This document shows positions 26,912 to 34,534 of a DNA stretch of 64,000 nucleotides, one piece after another. This DNA comes from Bacteroidales bacterium (GTDB taxonomy: Bacteria > Bacteroidota > Bacteroidia > Bacteroidales > Bacteroidaceae). The stretch spans positions 1 to 64,000 of the forward strand of contig SUXN01000005.1 in NCBI GenBank assembly GCA_015060965.1. The letters are read 5' to 3'. Made by a program: the position numbers and the translations under genes. Every line of letters begins with the position of its first letter. Position 1 is the first letter of the stretch. Below the pieces are notes generated by a model. The model was not told the origin of the DNA. It made no database searches and was given only the letters and a program-made list of their open reading frames with translations.

Positions 26912-28039
26912 TTATGCTGAAACTAATGAAACAAGTGGTTGCGATTCAAGCGCTGCAACAACATCGGCATCATCGGCAAGGCGTGCATAAGCATCGGGGT
27001 GCAGAGTCACTATCATCGCTGATGTTGGGATTGAATTTTGTATTGTATAAATTACACTCTCCTTTGAAATAACTTTTGAATAAGACCAATCCAAATTACA
27101 TTTAAGGTTAATTATTTTTACATAAACGAGACTATAGCATTTATCAAAAAATGAAGTAAGTGATGTAATGCCCGAGAAATTCATTTTTTGAATATATACA
27201 AGGTTTGAACAGCCATTGAATGATGAATATGCTGTTCCTGAGGTAAATAAGACGCCCAACCTCTCGGCCAAATTTTCTCTTGCTGTAAACACAACCGATT
27301 CTACCATAGTCGCACCGCTCAGAATACCGCTTAACGATATTGTTCCATACCCTTCTTGACCAGAAATTTTTGCAGGAATTAATGTTCTGATTTTGCTATT
27401 ATAGGCATAGAATCCTACAATATTGTTTTTTAACTCACCTGCATTATATATATCCATCATCTGCTCTTCTGTAATATCACCCAAGCCATTGAGATAGTAA
27501 TGCCCAGCCTTGTGTGTAACGCTCTCGCCCCATGGAGCTATCCTTGTTTTATCAACACCAGCATTATACTCGGCTCCGGCAGCAATGAACAACGTACGTA
27601 ATGGATTTTCAATACTTGTACGTATATCACTACTCAATTTCTGAGCCGTGATGGAACCGTCCTGGATATCGGTTGTTGAAGCAGCACCCAAATCAACCCA
27701 ACTGCCCCACGAAGCACCCTTGGGGACTACTTCACAAGTACGGGTAAAGGCCTTGACAGCATTTGTTGCACAAATGGTGAGCAACAGGGTCTGCCCCACT
27801 ACACGCAATGCCTGCTGCCTGCCTGTTGCAGCACTCTCACTCACAAAAAGATGCGCAACAACATAATGCTCCTTGTCGCAATCAGCGGTTGTTATACCCA
27901 ATGATTCCATATCATCATGGAAAAGTCGCACCTCATAACAGCCCGCAGCTGCAATGTCGTCAAGCCCGCGGGCAAAGTACCATTCTGCGTCCTTGCCATG
28001 AAGCAACGCACGGTAACTGAATTTATTTTCCTCCAACAT
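26912..28039 (-). CDS. tail-fibre-like protein with LRR/BspA-like C-terminal region
   Basis: 375 aa, no signal peptide. Residues about 105-150 read KGASWGSWVDLGAASTTDI followed by QDGSITAQKLSSDI, the pattern of knob-type phage tail-fibre domains. The region from about 165 (WGESVTHKAGHYYLNGLGDITEEQMMDIYNAG) into leucine-rich-like repeats (CSNLVYIQKMNFSGITSLTSFFDKCYSLVYVKI) is like BspA-type surface repeats. No other phage structural genes are nearby. It may be a lone receptor-binding gene, a prophage remnant or a domesticated adhesin. It has its own promoter and a leader hairpin. Confidence 0.6.
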   Translation of the reverse strand: MLEENKFSYRALLHGKDAEWYFARGLDDIAAAGCYEVRLFHDDMESLGITTADCDKEHYVVAHLFVSESAATGRQQALRVVGQTLLLTICATNAVKAFTRTCEVVPKGASWGSWVDLGAASTTDIQDGSITAQKLSSDIRTSIENPLRTLFIAAGAEYNAGVDKTRIAPWGESVTHKAGHYYLNGLGDITEEQMMDIYNAGELKNNIVGFYAYNSKIRTLIPAKISGQEGYGTISLSGILSGATMVESVVFTARENLAERLGVLFTSGTAYSSFNGCSNLVYIQKMNFSGITSLTSFFDKCYSLVYVKIINLKCNLDWSYSKVISKESVIYTIQNSIPTSAMIVTLHPDAYARLADDADVVAALESQPLVSLVSA

Positions 28040-28100
28040 AAGGATTTGATTTAAATGGTTTTGTAATAGATTATAATGTATTTACTCATTCCGTCAAAAA

Positions 28101-28159
28101 CAGGTGCCGCCGTACAAACACTACTTCGCATACAGCATTTTGAAAAAAGGCGGCACCTG
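28101..28159 (-). other. perfect inverted repeat in the leader of the tail-fibre-like gene
   Basis: CAGGTGCCGCC (28101-28111) and GGCGGCACCTG (28149-28159) pair perfectly across a 37-nt loop. On the minus strand it lies between the promoter and the start codon, so it could fold in the transcript and affect expression. Confidence 0.5.
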
Positions 28160-28182
28160 AAAACATCATGAAGAAAACATTA

Positions 28183-28210
28183 CAAAGGTATGTCACACAA
28201 GAAGGAACAA
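28183..28210 (-). promoter_or_regulatory. promoter for the tail-fibre-like gene
   Basis: Minus strand -7 TACCTTTG (28190-28183), with a TTG at 28210-28208 after a 17-nt spacer, somewhat short. Confidence 0.5.
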
Positions 28211-28262
28211 GGTTGCTGTGTTGACATTTTGATAAAAAAGGTTAAGGGTGAGAGGTGAAGGG

Positions 28263-28380
28263 GATAACGATTAAGGCTGCGGGTAAGCGAATTTCTCAAT
28301 TAAGCGAGCATAACACAAACTTGTTTGATGTTATACAGCGAGCGGGAGCAGATTCAACGGAGTTGAATCTTATGTAAGGT
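28263..28380 (+). repeat. covarying-hairpin repeat, copy B
   Basis: Begins ATAACGATTAAGGCTGCGGG. Hairpin 1: GCATAACA (28308-28315) with TGTTATAC (28329-28336), one mismatch, inner CAAAC/GTTTG. Then CAGCGAGCGGGAGCAG. Hairpin 2: GATTCAAC (28351-28358) with GTTGAATC (28362-28369). It lies just upstream of the DUF3791/DUF3990 genes and has the same orientation as copy C. Confidence 0.75.
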
Positions 28381-28412
28381 GAAATCAAAAATCAAAAATT
28401 AATGATATGATA

Positions 28413-28443
28413 TTGCCATTTACTGTCATTTAATTATCTTAGC
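28413..28443 (+). promoter_or_regulatory. possible promoter for the DUF3791/DUF3990 module
   Basis: TTG (28413-28415), 19-nt spacer, TATCTTAGC (28435-28443), an imperfect -7. The leader is short: 18 nt to the first ATG. Confidence 0.45.
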
Positions 28444-28461
28444 GGAGAAAATCAAAAAGAC

Positions 28462-28707
28462 ATGAATGACAAGGACGAGAAATACAGGAGAATACATTTC
28501 ACTGTTATGGCTATTGAGGGTAGCGCGAGAAAACTGAACATATCCGGGCAAGAAATGTACAGAAGACTAAGCAAACAGGACATTATTCATTCTCGCCTAT
28601 TGAAACATTATGAACTATTGCACACTCAAAGTCTGGATTGGGTAATAGACGATACTATTGAAACCCTTGAAAATTGGGAGAAAGAAAGAAAGGAGCAAGC
28701 AGTATGA
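28462..28707 (+). CDS. DUF3791-family protein (first copy)
   Basis: 81 aa, charged, helical. RRIHFTVMAIEGSARKLNISGQEMYRRLSKQDIIHSRLLKHYELLHTQS is the DUF3791 pattern: a short four-helix-like region in which a hydrophobic face is followed by a conserved YE.LHTQS-type end. The stop overlaps the DUF3990 start by ATGA, preceded by an AAAGGAG-like ribosome site. It probably works as a partner or antitoxin of the DUF3990 protein; this is inferred from the arrangement, not shown. Confidence 0.75.
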   Translation: MNDKDEKYRRIHFTVMAIEGSARKLNISGQEMYRRLSKQDIIHSRLLKHYELLHTQSLDWVIDDTIETLENWEKERKEQAV

Positions 28708-29198
28708 TTACACTATACCACGGTACATATTTATCAATACCTAAGCCTCTGGCAAAAGTTGGAAGAAAGAATCTTGATTTTGGCCCAGGCTTTTATTTGA
28801 CACAAATTGAATCTCAAGCAAGAGATTGGGCAACAATCATTGCAAGCAGAAAAGGACGTGAAACAAGAGCTATTGTCAATATCTACAATTTTGACTATGA
28901 CAATGCCGTTGAGAATAATGTAAAGTTCAAGATATTCAATGAATATAATATCGAATGGCTGGATTATGTTGTAAATTGCAGAAAAGGTAAAGACGTTTCA
29001 TCAATCTTTGATGTGGTAGAAGGCGGTGTTGCCAATGACAATGTAATCGATACTGTAGAAGATTATGAAAAGGGTATTATAACAGCTGAACAAGCATTAG
29101 GTCAATTACGTTACAAAAAAGTGAATCATCAAATCTGCATACTCAACCAGGAGGTTATAGACAAATATTTGTCATTTGTTGATAGCATAATGTTATAA
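28704..29198 (+). CDS. DUF3990-family protein, ADP-ribosyltransferase-like fold
   Basis: 164 aa from MITLYHGTYLSIP; an open frame begins 30 nt upstream. LYHGT (His6), the DFGPGFYLT segment (25-33, Tyr31) with Trp42 after it, and a late NHQICILNQEVI (Gln143) together follow the H-Y-Q/E pattern of ADP-ribosyltransferase folds, to which DUF3990 has been linked. It sits between two DUF3791-type genes in one small operon, bracketed by repeat copies B and C. A toxin or defence effector that modifies a target with ADP-ribose is a fair hypothesis; no target can be read from the sequence. Confidence 0.75.
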   Translation: MITLYHGTYLSIPKPLAKVGRKNLDFGPGFYLTQIESQARDWATIIASRKGRETRAIVNIYNFDYDNAVENNVKFKIFNEYNIEWLDYVVNCRKGKDVSSIFDVVEGGVANDNVIDTVEDYEKGIITAEQALGQLRYKKVNHQICILNQEVIDKYLSFVDSIML

Positions 29199-29213
29199 AT
29201 ACAGAAACTGATT

Positions 29214-29417
29214 ATGAGAGATTCGGTATTGTGGCGCAAAAAAAGCCACATCATCATGATGCTTGCCGACAGGCTTGAAATAGACGAAGAACGCGCCTTG
29301 AATATTTTCTATTCAACCAAGACATATCAGCTACTTTCCGACCCAAACTCCGGCATCCAATTAATGAGTGATGAATATATCTTAGAGAACATCTTGAATG
29401 AAATCATAGATCAATAA
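29214..29417 (+). CDS. DUF3791-family-like protein (second copy)
   Basis: 67 aa: MRDSVLWRKKSHIIMMLADRLEIDEERALNIFYSTKTYQLLSDP. Short, helical, with the ERALNIFYSTKTYQLLSD core typical of DUF3791-type proteins, although it differs considerably from the first copy. It begins 16 nt after DUF3990, so all three genes are likely one transcript. Confidence 0.7.
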   Translation: MRDSVLWRKKSHIIMMLADRLEIDEERALNIFYSTKTYQLLSDPNSGIQLMSDEYILENILNEIIDQ

Positions 29418-29432
29418 TTCCACGCAGTGGAG

Positions 29433-29542
29433 TTAACGATTAAGGCTGAGGGTGAGTGAGTGAGAGCCAAGCTTGCTTGAGCTCTTACAGCGAGCGGAAG
29501 CAGGCTCAAGCCAAATGGCTTACCCGTAGCCTTAATCGTTAA
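29433..29542 (+). repeat. covarying-hairpin repeat, copy C, with perfect terminal inverted repeats
   Basis: Bounded by TTAACGATTAAGGCT (29433-29447) and its perfect complement AGCCTTAATCGTTAA (29528-29542). Hairpin 1: TGAGAGC (29461-29467) with GCTCTTA (29481-29487), inner CAAGC/GCTTG. Then CAGCGAGCGGAAGCAGGC. Hairpin 2: AGCC/GGCT (29509-29520). A preceding CCAC/GTGG mini-hairpin lies at 29420-29431. Confidence 0.8.
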
Positions 29543-29552
29543 TCGTTTATTA

Positions 29553-30185
29553 TCAGTTCAGCATTCTTTTTGTTCTGCGGTTGTTATTCCGTTTGAGCCT
29601 CTCGACATCTCGTGCAATCGCCTTGACACACATTATGATGTTATACATGTAGCACTCCACAGCCTGCTGCAGGCCACGTGGTATAAGTTCAACGGTGATT
29701 CTGCCCCAAACAGGCTTGCCTCTTCTGGTGGGCACGCTTGCATAGAGTGCATGTGAGTTCGGGGTCAAAGGCAAAATTGCGAAACCGTCCTTATCACACA
29801 CGGTCGCTACAGACTCAACATATCCCTGTTTGTTGACAATGTAGCCACACACAACATTCTTGCCATTGCCCTTGCCACGGAACATCACCTTGTAAAAACC
29901 TTTGGCCAATGGTTCCAGCGGCACACGATAACCGCCAAAACCCTTACAATGCACTCCGTACTCATCGGTAACCGCGGGGTATGGAGTAATGGCAGTTATC
30001 TCAAGTTCACACGGTATTCCAACATTACGCGCCAAGGAATTGTGACTATCGGTCAGAACCGCAAGTGTTGCCTTCTCAGCAATATTGCCAGTGATACCCA
30101 ACGAACTGTACGGCCCATTCTTTGTAACTTTTTCTTCTTTTTCCAATGCTTTCAAATTATTGACAGCAGTCTTGTTGTTTTTCAT
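29553..30185 (-). CDS. hypothetical protein
   Basis: 210 aa from MKNNKTAVNNLKALEKEE; an ATG 51 nt upstream would place the start inside the promoter. The central part is beta-rich (GFGGYRVPLEPLAKGFYKVMFRGKG, VVCGYIVNKQGYVESVATV); the C-terminus is basic (RDVERLKRNNNRRTKRMLN), suggesting nucleic-acid or membrane-surface contact. No family recognised, no signal peptide. It has a good promoter of its own. It lies in the accessory region between repeat-rich intergenic stretches. Confidence 0.65.
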   Translation of the reverse strand: MKNNKTAVNNLKALEKEEKVTKNGPYSSLGITGNIAEKATLAVLTDSHNSLARNVGIPCELEITAITPYPAVTDEYGVHCKGFGGYRVPLEPLAKGFYKVMFRGKGNGKNVVCGYIVNKQGYVESVATVCDKDGFAILPLTPNSHALYASVPTRRGKPVWGRITVELIPRGLQQAVECYMYNIIMCVKAIARDVERLKRNNNRRTKRMLN

Positions 30186-30204
30186 AGCAGTTTGATTTTT
30201 TCGC

Positions 30205-30236
30205 CAAATATACAATCTCGAAGTAGGGGTTTGCAA
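30205..30236 (-). promoter_or_regulatory. promoter for the hypothetical gene
   Basis: Minus strand -33 TTG (30236-30234), 21-nt spacer, -7 TATATTTG (30212-30205). The leader to the ATG at 30185 is short. Confidence 0.6.
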
Positions 30237-30394
30237 GTATTTTTAGCCAAAATATTCTTTTACACCTATTTTCTTAACAAAAATTGGCTAACATTAACAC
30301 TGCGTGCGAGTGAGGTCCTGCAATAGAGAAGCACTATAAAAGTCCTAAATAACGATTACGTGTAGCGTGTAACGAATAGCGTGTAACGTTTAAT

Positions 30395-30789
30395 GAAACA
30401 TACCCCTCACCGCTTCGAGGAGCTGAGTCCTCCTCTGTTTTAACCCCTCAGTCGGTAGACCGACAGGGCTTCTTCGAAGACTCCTTTGTGGTGCTTAAGC
30501 ACCAGTCGTCGCAAGGTTTGTGCCAGCGAGTGTGTGGAAGTTCGCTTACACACACAACGAGCGCAGACAAAGCTCGCTGAAAGCAACGCATTGCTCGCTC
30601 GCAATGTCCCCTTGAAAAGTGGAGCAGCTTGGGACCGCTTGCGGTGGAGGAGTCTATTAAGGGAGCACCTTGTTTGTCTTTAGTAGGCGCTGTTTAAACC
30701 CGCAAGGTGGGGTTAAGGTTTAAAGTTATGTTTTTAGCTCCTCAGTCACTCCGTGACAGCTCCTCTTAATTGTAAATAAGAGGAGCACC
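30395..30789 (+). repeat. dispersed intergenic repeat, copy P
   Basis: Shares ordered blocks with 34199-34425: GAAACATACCCC, GAGTCCTCCTCTGTTT, GAAAAGTGGAGCAGC, ACCGCTTGCGGT, TATTAAGGGAGC, then CTCCTCAGTCACTCCGTGAC and AGCTCCTCTTA..GAGGAGCAC. It contains hairpins (GTCAC/GTGAC, CTCCTCTTA/TAAGAGGAG) and a perfect palindrome GGTGCTTAAGCACC at 30490-30503. Copy P carries about 170 nt more than copy Q, including the copy D hairpin. Confidence 0.75.
30523..30615 (+). repeat. covarying-hairpin repeat, copy D (inside copy P)
   Basis: GTGTGTG (30530-30536) pairs with CACACAC (30549-30555), inner AAG/CTT with TTCG loop, followed by AACGAGCG as in the other copies and then a GCAA/TTGC mini-hairpin. The stem sequence is unlike copies A to C, but the plan is the same. 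Confidence 0.55.
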
Positions 30790-30899
30790 TTATAGGTTAC
30801 CCGTAATCCTTCGGCGTTAAGTCCTTTGGGGAGCTAAAGCCCCCGCCGCCGCAAGCGCCGCTCATTCCGCGTCGTCGCGGTAAAAATACAAAGTAAACG

Positions 30900-30931
30900 T
30901 TGTCTTTTCGCTCGTTTATTCGTATCTTCGC
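30900..30931 (+). promoter_or_regulatory. promoter for the nucleotidyltransferase gene
   Basis: TTG (30900-30902), 20-nt spacer, TATCTTCGC (30923-30931). The TTCGC variant of the -7 also occurs at 62401 and 62472. Confidence 0.6.
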
Positions 30932-30950
30932 GTGAAGTAGACATTTAGCC

Positions 30951-32105
30951 ATGGGAAAAGCCAAGAAGTGCAACATAACAGACAACGAAACAATCCGACT
31001 GTTCTTTGCGTTGATAAGATGCGGGATAGGCAAGGATGACCGTCTTCCTGCCACGCCAAGCAAGGAGCAGTGGGATGAATTGTTCGATATTGCCTGCAAG
31101 CAGACGCTCCAGGGCATAGCCTATGCTGGAATTGAACGTCTACCAAAAGAACAACGTCCCTACTCTGAGCTTGTGCTGAAATGGTATCACCAGATGCTTA
31201 GCATCAAGAAAAAGAACAAGGAACTGACCCGAGCATCCATTCGGGTATCAGAAAAGTTCGAAAAAGAGGGGTTCCGAAACTGCATACTCAAAGGGCAAGG
31301 CATTGCACAATACTATCCAGACCCGGAACTTCGTTTGCCCGGCGACATAGACATATGGCTTGAGGGCGGTTGCGACAAAGTCATTGAATATGTAAAGAGC
31401 ATAATCCCAGACTGCAAACCTACTTACCACCATGTGGATTTCAACGTGTTAAACGGCATAGACATCGAGGTACACTACCGCCCCACCTGGATGTACAACC
31501 CTTTCAATAACCGCAATCTACAAAGGTTCTTCGCTGAAAGGAGCGATACAGAGTTCATTCACACGACAAAGACAAATGAAGGCAGGTTGCACATCCCCAC
31601 TGCAACCTTCAACATGGTATTCATTCCGGTGCACATATTCCGTCATCTGTTCAGCGAAGGCATAGGTATGCGCCAGATTCTTGACTACTATTTTGTAATG
31701 CAACAAAAGGAGTGGCAGTCGGAAAGAGCTACATGCATAAATGCACTATGGGAAGCCGGGGTACTGCGCTTCACAAGGGCGCTGATGTATGTGATGCAAC
31801 AGATGTTTGCACTCAACGAAGAACAGATGATTGTGGAGCCCGATAAGAGACATGGCAAGATGCTGATGCGTGAGATATTGCTTGCAGGGAACTTCGGCAA
31901 GCAGGATGCAAGATTCGAAAGAACCAGAGGCGGCTACAACCTGCCACACCTGAGGAACCAGCTGAAACGTTCAAGCATGCTCATGAGACACTACCCCTCG
32001 GATACATTCTGGGGACCGCTATTCAAGGTGTGGCATGCGCTATGGAGAAAGAAACATAAGTCCAAACAATCAACCAATGGCAATAATACAAATGAAGTTC
32101 AATAA
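30951..32105 (+). CDS. nucleotidyltransferase-family protein (NTP_transf_5 type)
   Basis: 384 aa. NCILKGQGIAQYYPDPELRLPGDIDIWLE is the nucleotidyltransferase-5 signature: a Gly-rich loop followed by the GDIDIW metal-binding Asp pair; the third acidic residue is probably in IDIEVHYRP. Such proteins are common in Bacteroidales polysaccharide regions, and their reaction is not established. It overlaps the Wzi gene by 14 nt, tying it to capsule assembly. Own promoter just upstream. Confidence 0.85.
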   Translation: MGKAKKCNITDNETIRLFFALIRCGIGKDDRLPATPSKEQWDELFDIACKQTLQGIAYAGIERLPKEQRPYSELVLKWYHQMLSIKKKNKELTRASIRVSEKFEKEGFRNCILKGQGIAQYYPDPELRLPGDIDIWLEGGCDKVIEYVKSIIPDCKPTYHHVDFNVLNGIDIEVHYRPTWMYNPFNNRNLQRFFAERSDTEFIHTTKTNEGRLHIPTATFNMVFIPVHIFRHLFSEGIGMRQILDYYFVMQQKEWQSERATCINALWEAGVLRFTRALMYVMQQMFALNEEQMIVEPDKRHGKMLMREILLAGNFGKQDARFERTRGGYNLPHLRNQLKRSSMLMRHYPSDTFWGPLFKVWHALWRKKHKSKQSTNGNNTNEVQ

Positions 32106-33657
32106 TCTCTTAAAAATAATCACAACATGTGTTTTGGCACTGCACACCGGCACTGCCAATGCACAGGATGCTGACACCATCACATCATTACCGCCAAAGG
32201 TTGAACGTGAGGTCAGCCGTGCACTGCAAGGGTGCATTTGCGACCCCATCCTCAACAACAATATCATCAAGACCGATTTTGAAGCAGGAGCAACAGCCGG
32301 CCGTGGCAATTTCGCCCCTATGTGGCACTTCAACAACAGACAGGGGGCATTCAGCGCCGACAGCGAGTGGGCATACGCACGCGCTGCTGTTGAAGGCAAA
32401 CATGCCATGAAAAATCAGTTCGGCATCGAATGGGGAGTAGACATCATTGGAGGATACAATCTCACTTCAAGTGTCTTCATCCAGCAGGCATACGCCGATG
32501 TACAATGGAGGATGCTCAAGCTGTCGGTAGGACAAAAGGAACGTTGGAACTACATACAGAACGCCCGTCTGTCGACAGGAGCGCTCACAGAGAGCGGCAA
32601 TGCACGCCCGATACCGCAGATACGTTTCGAGATGCCCGACTACTGGGAGATTCCCTGGTTCAATGGCTGGGCAGCCATACGCGGACACATAGCCTACGGC
32701 TGGTTCACCGACGGGCACTGGCAAAAAGAATTCACTGCTGCGGGGAAAGCTCATACCGATGACGTACGCTATCATTCAAAAGCCGGTTTCCTGCGCATCG
32801 GTAATGAGAAGAAGTTCCCGCTTACAGCCGAGATGGGTCTTCATATGGTGACACAGTTCGGCGGAACATGCTACAACAGACAGAACAAACCGGGCAATAC
32901 GGTAAAGAACCCTTCAAGACTCAAGGACTATATCAAGGCATTCTTCCCCACCAAGGGAGACAGCCAATACGTCGCAGCCGACCAGGCAAACATAGCCGGC
33001 AACGTACTTGGCAGCTGGCTGGGAGCATTGACATGGAACAGCAAAGATTGGAAACTGAGGATGACATACGAGCATCTCTTCGAAGACCACTCACAGATGT
33101 TCTGGGAGTACGGGCTATGGACAGAACAGCTGATAGGACTTGAACTCGAACTGAAAAAGTGCCGATGGGTAAAGAACGTACTATTTGAATACTTCAACCT
33201 AAAGAACCAGAGCGGCCCGATATACCATGACTCAAGCAAGGATATCCCTGACCAGATAAGCTGTGCAGACAACAACTATTGGCACCACACATACAACGGG
33301 TGGTTCAACTACGGAATGATGATTGGTACACCACTCGTTTCATCGCCCTTATACAAAAAGGACGGGACTCTACATGTATACAACAACCGTGTTGAGGCAT
33401 TCCATATAGGCATTGAGGGCGAGCCTTTTGCGTGGCTCGGTTATCGTCTGATGTATACAAAGAGTAACAACTGGGGCACTTATTCAATCCCTTTCAAGGA
33501 GATGAAGACAAACCGTTCGGGCCTTGCAGAGCTCACATTCAGACCCACAAAAAATTGGAGCGTGACCACATCAATTGCTTTTGACAGGGGCGCGCTTTAC
33601 GGCAACAACTATGGCGGAATGATAACCATTACCCGCCACGACATTTTTGGATTCTAA
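32092..33657 (+). CDS. wzi: capsule assembly protein, Wzi family (outer membrane)
   Basis: 521 aa from MKFNNLLKIITTCVLALHTG, a signal peptide ending near TANAQ; earlier in-frame ATGs lie in the previous gene. The mature protein is an 18-strand-type beta-barrel with family segments such as RNDQ-like KLSVGQKERWNYIQNARLSTGALTESGNARPIPQIRFEM, GWFTDGHW, YNGWFNYGMMIGTPLVSSPLY and a terminal aromatic (DIFGF). Wzi relatives bind capsule at the outer membrane surface. Translationally coupled to the nucleotidyltransferase gene. It gives the capsule locus 6 kb away a likely surface anchor. Confidence 0.85.
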   Translation: MKFNNLLKIITTCVLALHTGTANAQDADTITSLPPKVEREVSRALQGCICDPILNNNIIKTDFEAGATAGRGNFAPMWHFNNRQGAFSADSEWAYARAAVEGKHAMKNQFGIEWGVDIIGGYNLTSSVFIQQAYADVQWRMLKLSVGQKERWNYIQNARLSTGALTESGNARPIPQIRFEMPDYWEIPWFNGWAAIRGHIAYGWFTDGHWQKEFTAAGKAHTDDVRYHSKAGFLRIGNEKKFPLTAEMGLHMVTQFGGTCYNRQNKPGNTVKNPSRLKDYIKAFFPTKGDSQYVAADQANIAGNVLGSWLGALTWNSKDWKLRMTYEHLFEDHSQMFWEYGLWTEQLIGLELELKKCRWVKNVLFEYFNLKNQSGPIYHDSSKDIPDQISCADNNYWHHTYNGWFNYGMMIGTPLVSSPLYKKDGTLHVYNNRVEAFHIGIEGEPFAWLGYRLMYTKSNNWGTYSIPFKEMKTNRSGLAELTFRPTKNWSVTTSIAFDRGALYGNNYGGMITITRHDIFGF

Positions 33658-33694
33658 AGGACAGGAGGCTGTTTGAATTTATAATAAAAAGAAG

Positions 33695-34069
33695 ATGAAA
33701 AAGATTATATACACGCTGCTTGCAGCTGCGATATTGGCATCGTGCCAAAAGGAGGACCACAACGGAGACCTTGGCGGTTACTGGAAACTGATGCAGGTTG
33801 AGCTTGCCGCGGACAGCACTGTAATAAACAACCGCAACAAGAGCCTGTTCTGGGCTGTTCAGCTTGACCTGATAAAGATTGGCGAAGGCTATGGACGCTT
33901 CCAGCATGTAAAAGATTCACTCTTCGTGCAGTTGATAACATTGCCCAAGGAACCACAGCACTATGGTCTTTTCAACCCCGAAGACGAACGTTTTGGGGTT
34001 CTGCACCTTGACCGCAACGGCATGATACTGCGTTCAAAAGACGCTACACTGACTTTTAAAAAGTTCTAA
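33695..34069 (+). CDS. small lipoprotein, lipocalin-like
   Basis: 124 aa with a lipoprotein signal (YTLLAAAILASC, lipobox Cys17). The mature part begins QKEDHNGDLGGYWKLMQVEL; the GxW start plus a later series of short beta-strands (FGVLHLDRNGMILRSKDATLTFKKF) resembles the lipocalin-like lipoproteins of Bacteroidales. Last gene of the nucleotidyltransferase-Wzi unit, 37 nt after Wzi. Function unknown. Confidence 0.75.
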   Translation: MKKIIYTLLAAAILASCQKEDHNGDLGGYWKLMQVELAADSTVINNRNKSLFWAVQLDLIKIGEGYGRFQHVKDSLFVQLITLPKEPQHYGLFNPEDERFGVLHLDRNGMILRSKDATLTFKKF

Positions 34070-34118
34070 AGCCTCAATGCAGTGGAGGCTCCGGCAAGAC
34101 ACGCCAAACACGAAGTTT

Positions 34119-34179
34119 TGTCATCTCGAGCGAGCGTAGCGACGAGAGATCTCCCCTCCTTTCAGTTGTCGAGATGACA
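34119..34179. repeat. TGTCATCTCGA hairpin repeat
   Basis: Perfect 11-bp arms TGTCATCTCGA (34119-34129) and TCGAGATGACA (34169-34179) around GAGCGTAGCGACGAGAGATC. Elements of this wording are frequent between genes in many bacterial genomes, including Bacteroidetes. Confidence 0.7.
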
Positions 34180-34198
34180 GAAATATCTAACATTCAAC

Positions 34199-34425
34199 GA
34201 AACATACCCCACAATCACTTTATGACAGTTGAGTCCTCCTCTGTTTATAGAGGAGGTGGCACAAGCAAAGCGATGTGACGGAGGAGTTTGAAAAGTGGAG
34301 CAGCCAGGGGAACCGCTTGCGGTAGAGGAGCTTTATTAAGGGAGCTCAGCCAAGGCCTGTATGTATTTTCTCTGTTTTCTACTCCTCAGTCACTTCGTGA
34401 CAGCTCCTCTTATCATGAGGAGCAC
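34199..34425 (+). repeat. dispersed intergenic repeat, copy Q
   Basis: Same ordered blocks as copy P (30395-30789) and in the same orientation, with internal hairpins CCTCCTCT/AGAGGAGG and GTCAC/GTGAC. The two copies bracket the nucleotidyltransferase-Wzi-lipoprotein genes. Confidence 0.75.
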
Positions 34426-34534
34426 TGTGAATCTGTTTTAAAAAATTCCCGGAATTAATAGCGAAATTTAATATAAAGGCTTGTGTCCTTCTCTGCTTTA
34501 CTCCCTCTAACCCCTAACCCCTCACCCTTAATCA

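Noticed and set aside
26268-30950. Integrated prophage
   Set aside because: Only one tail-fibre-like gene and a small companion; no integrase, terminase, capsid or attachment-site repeats found.
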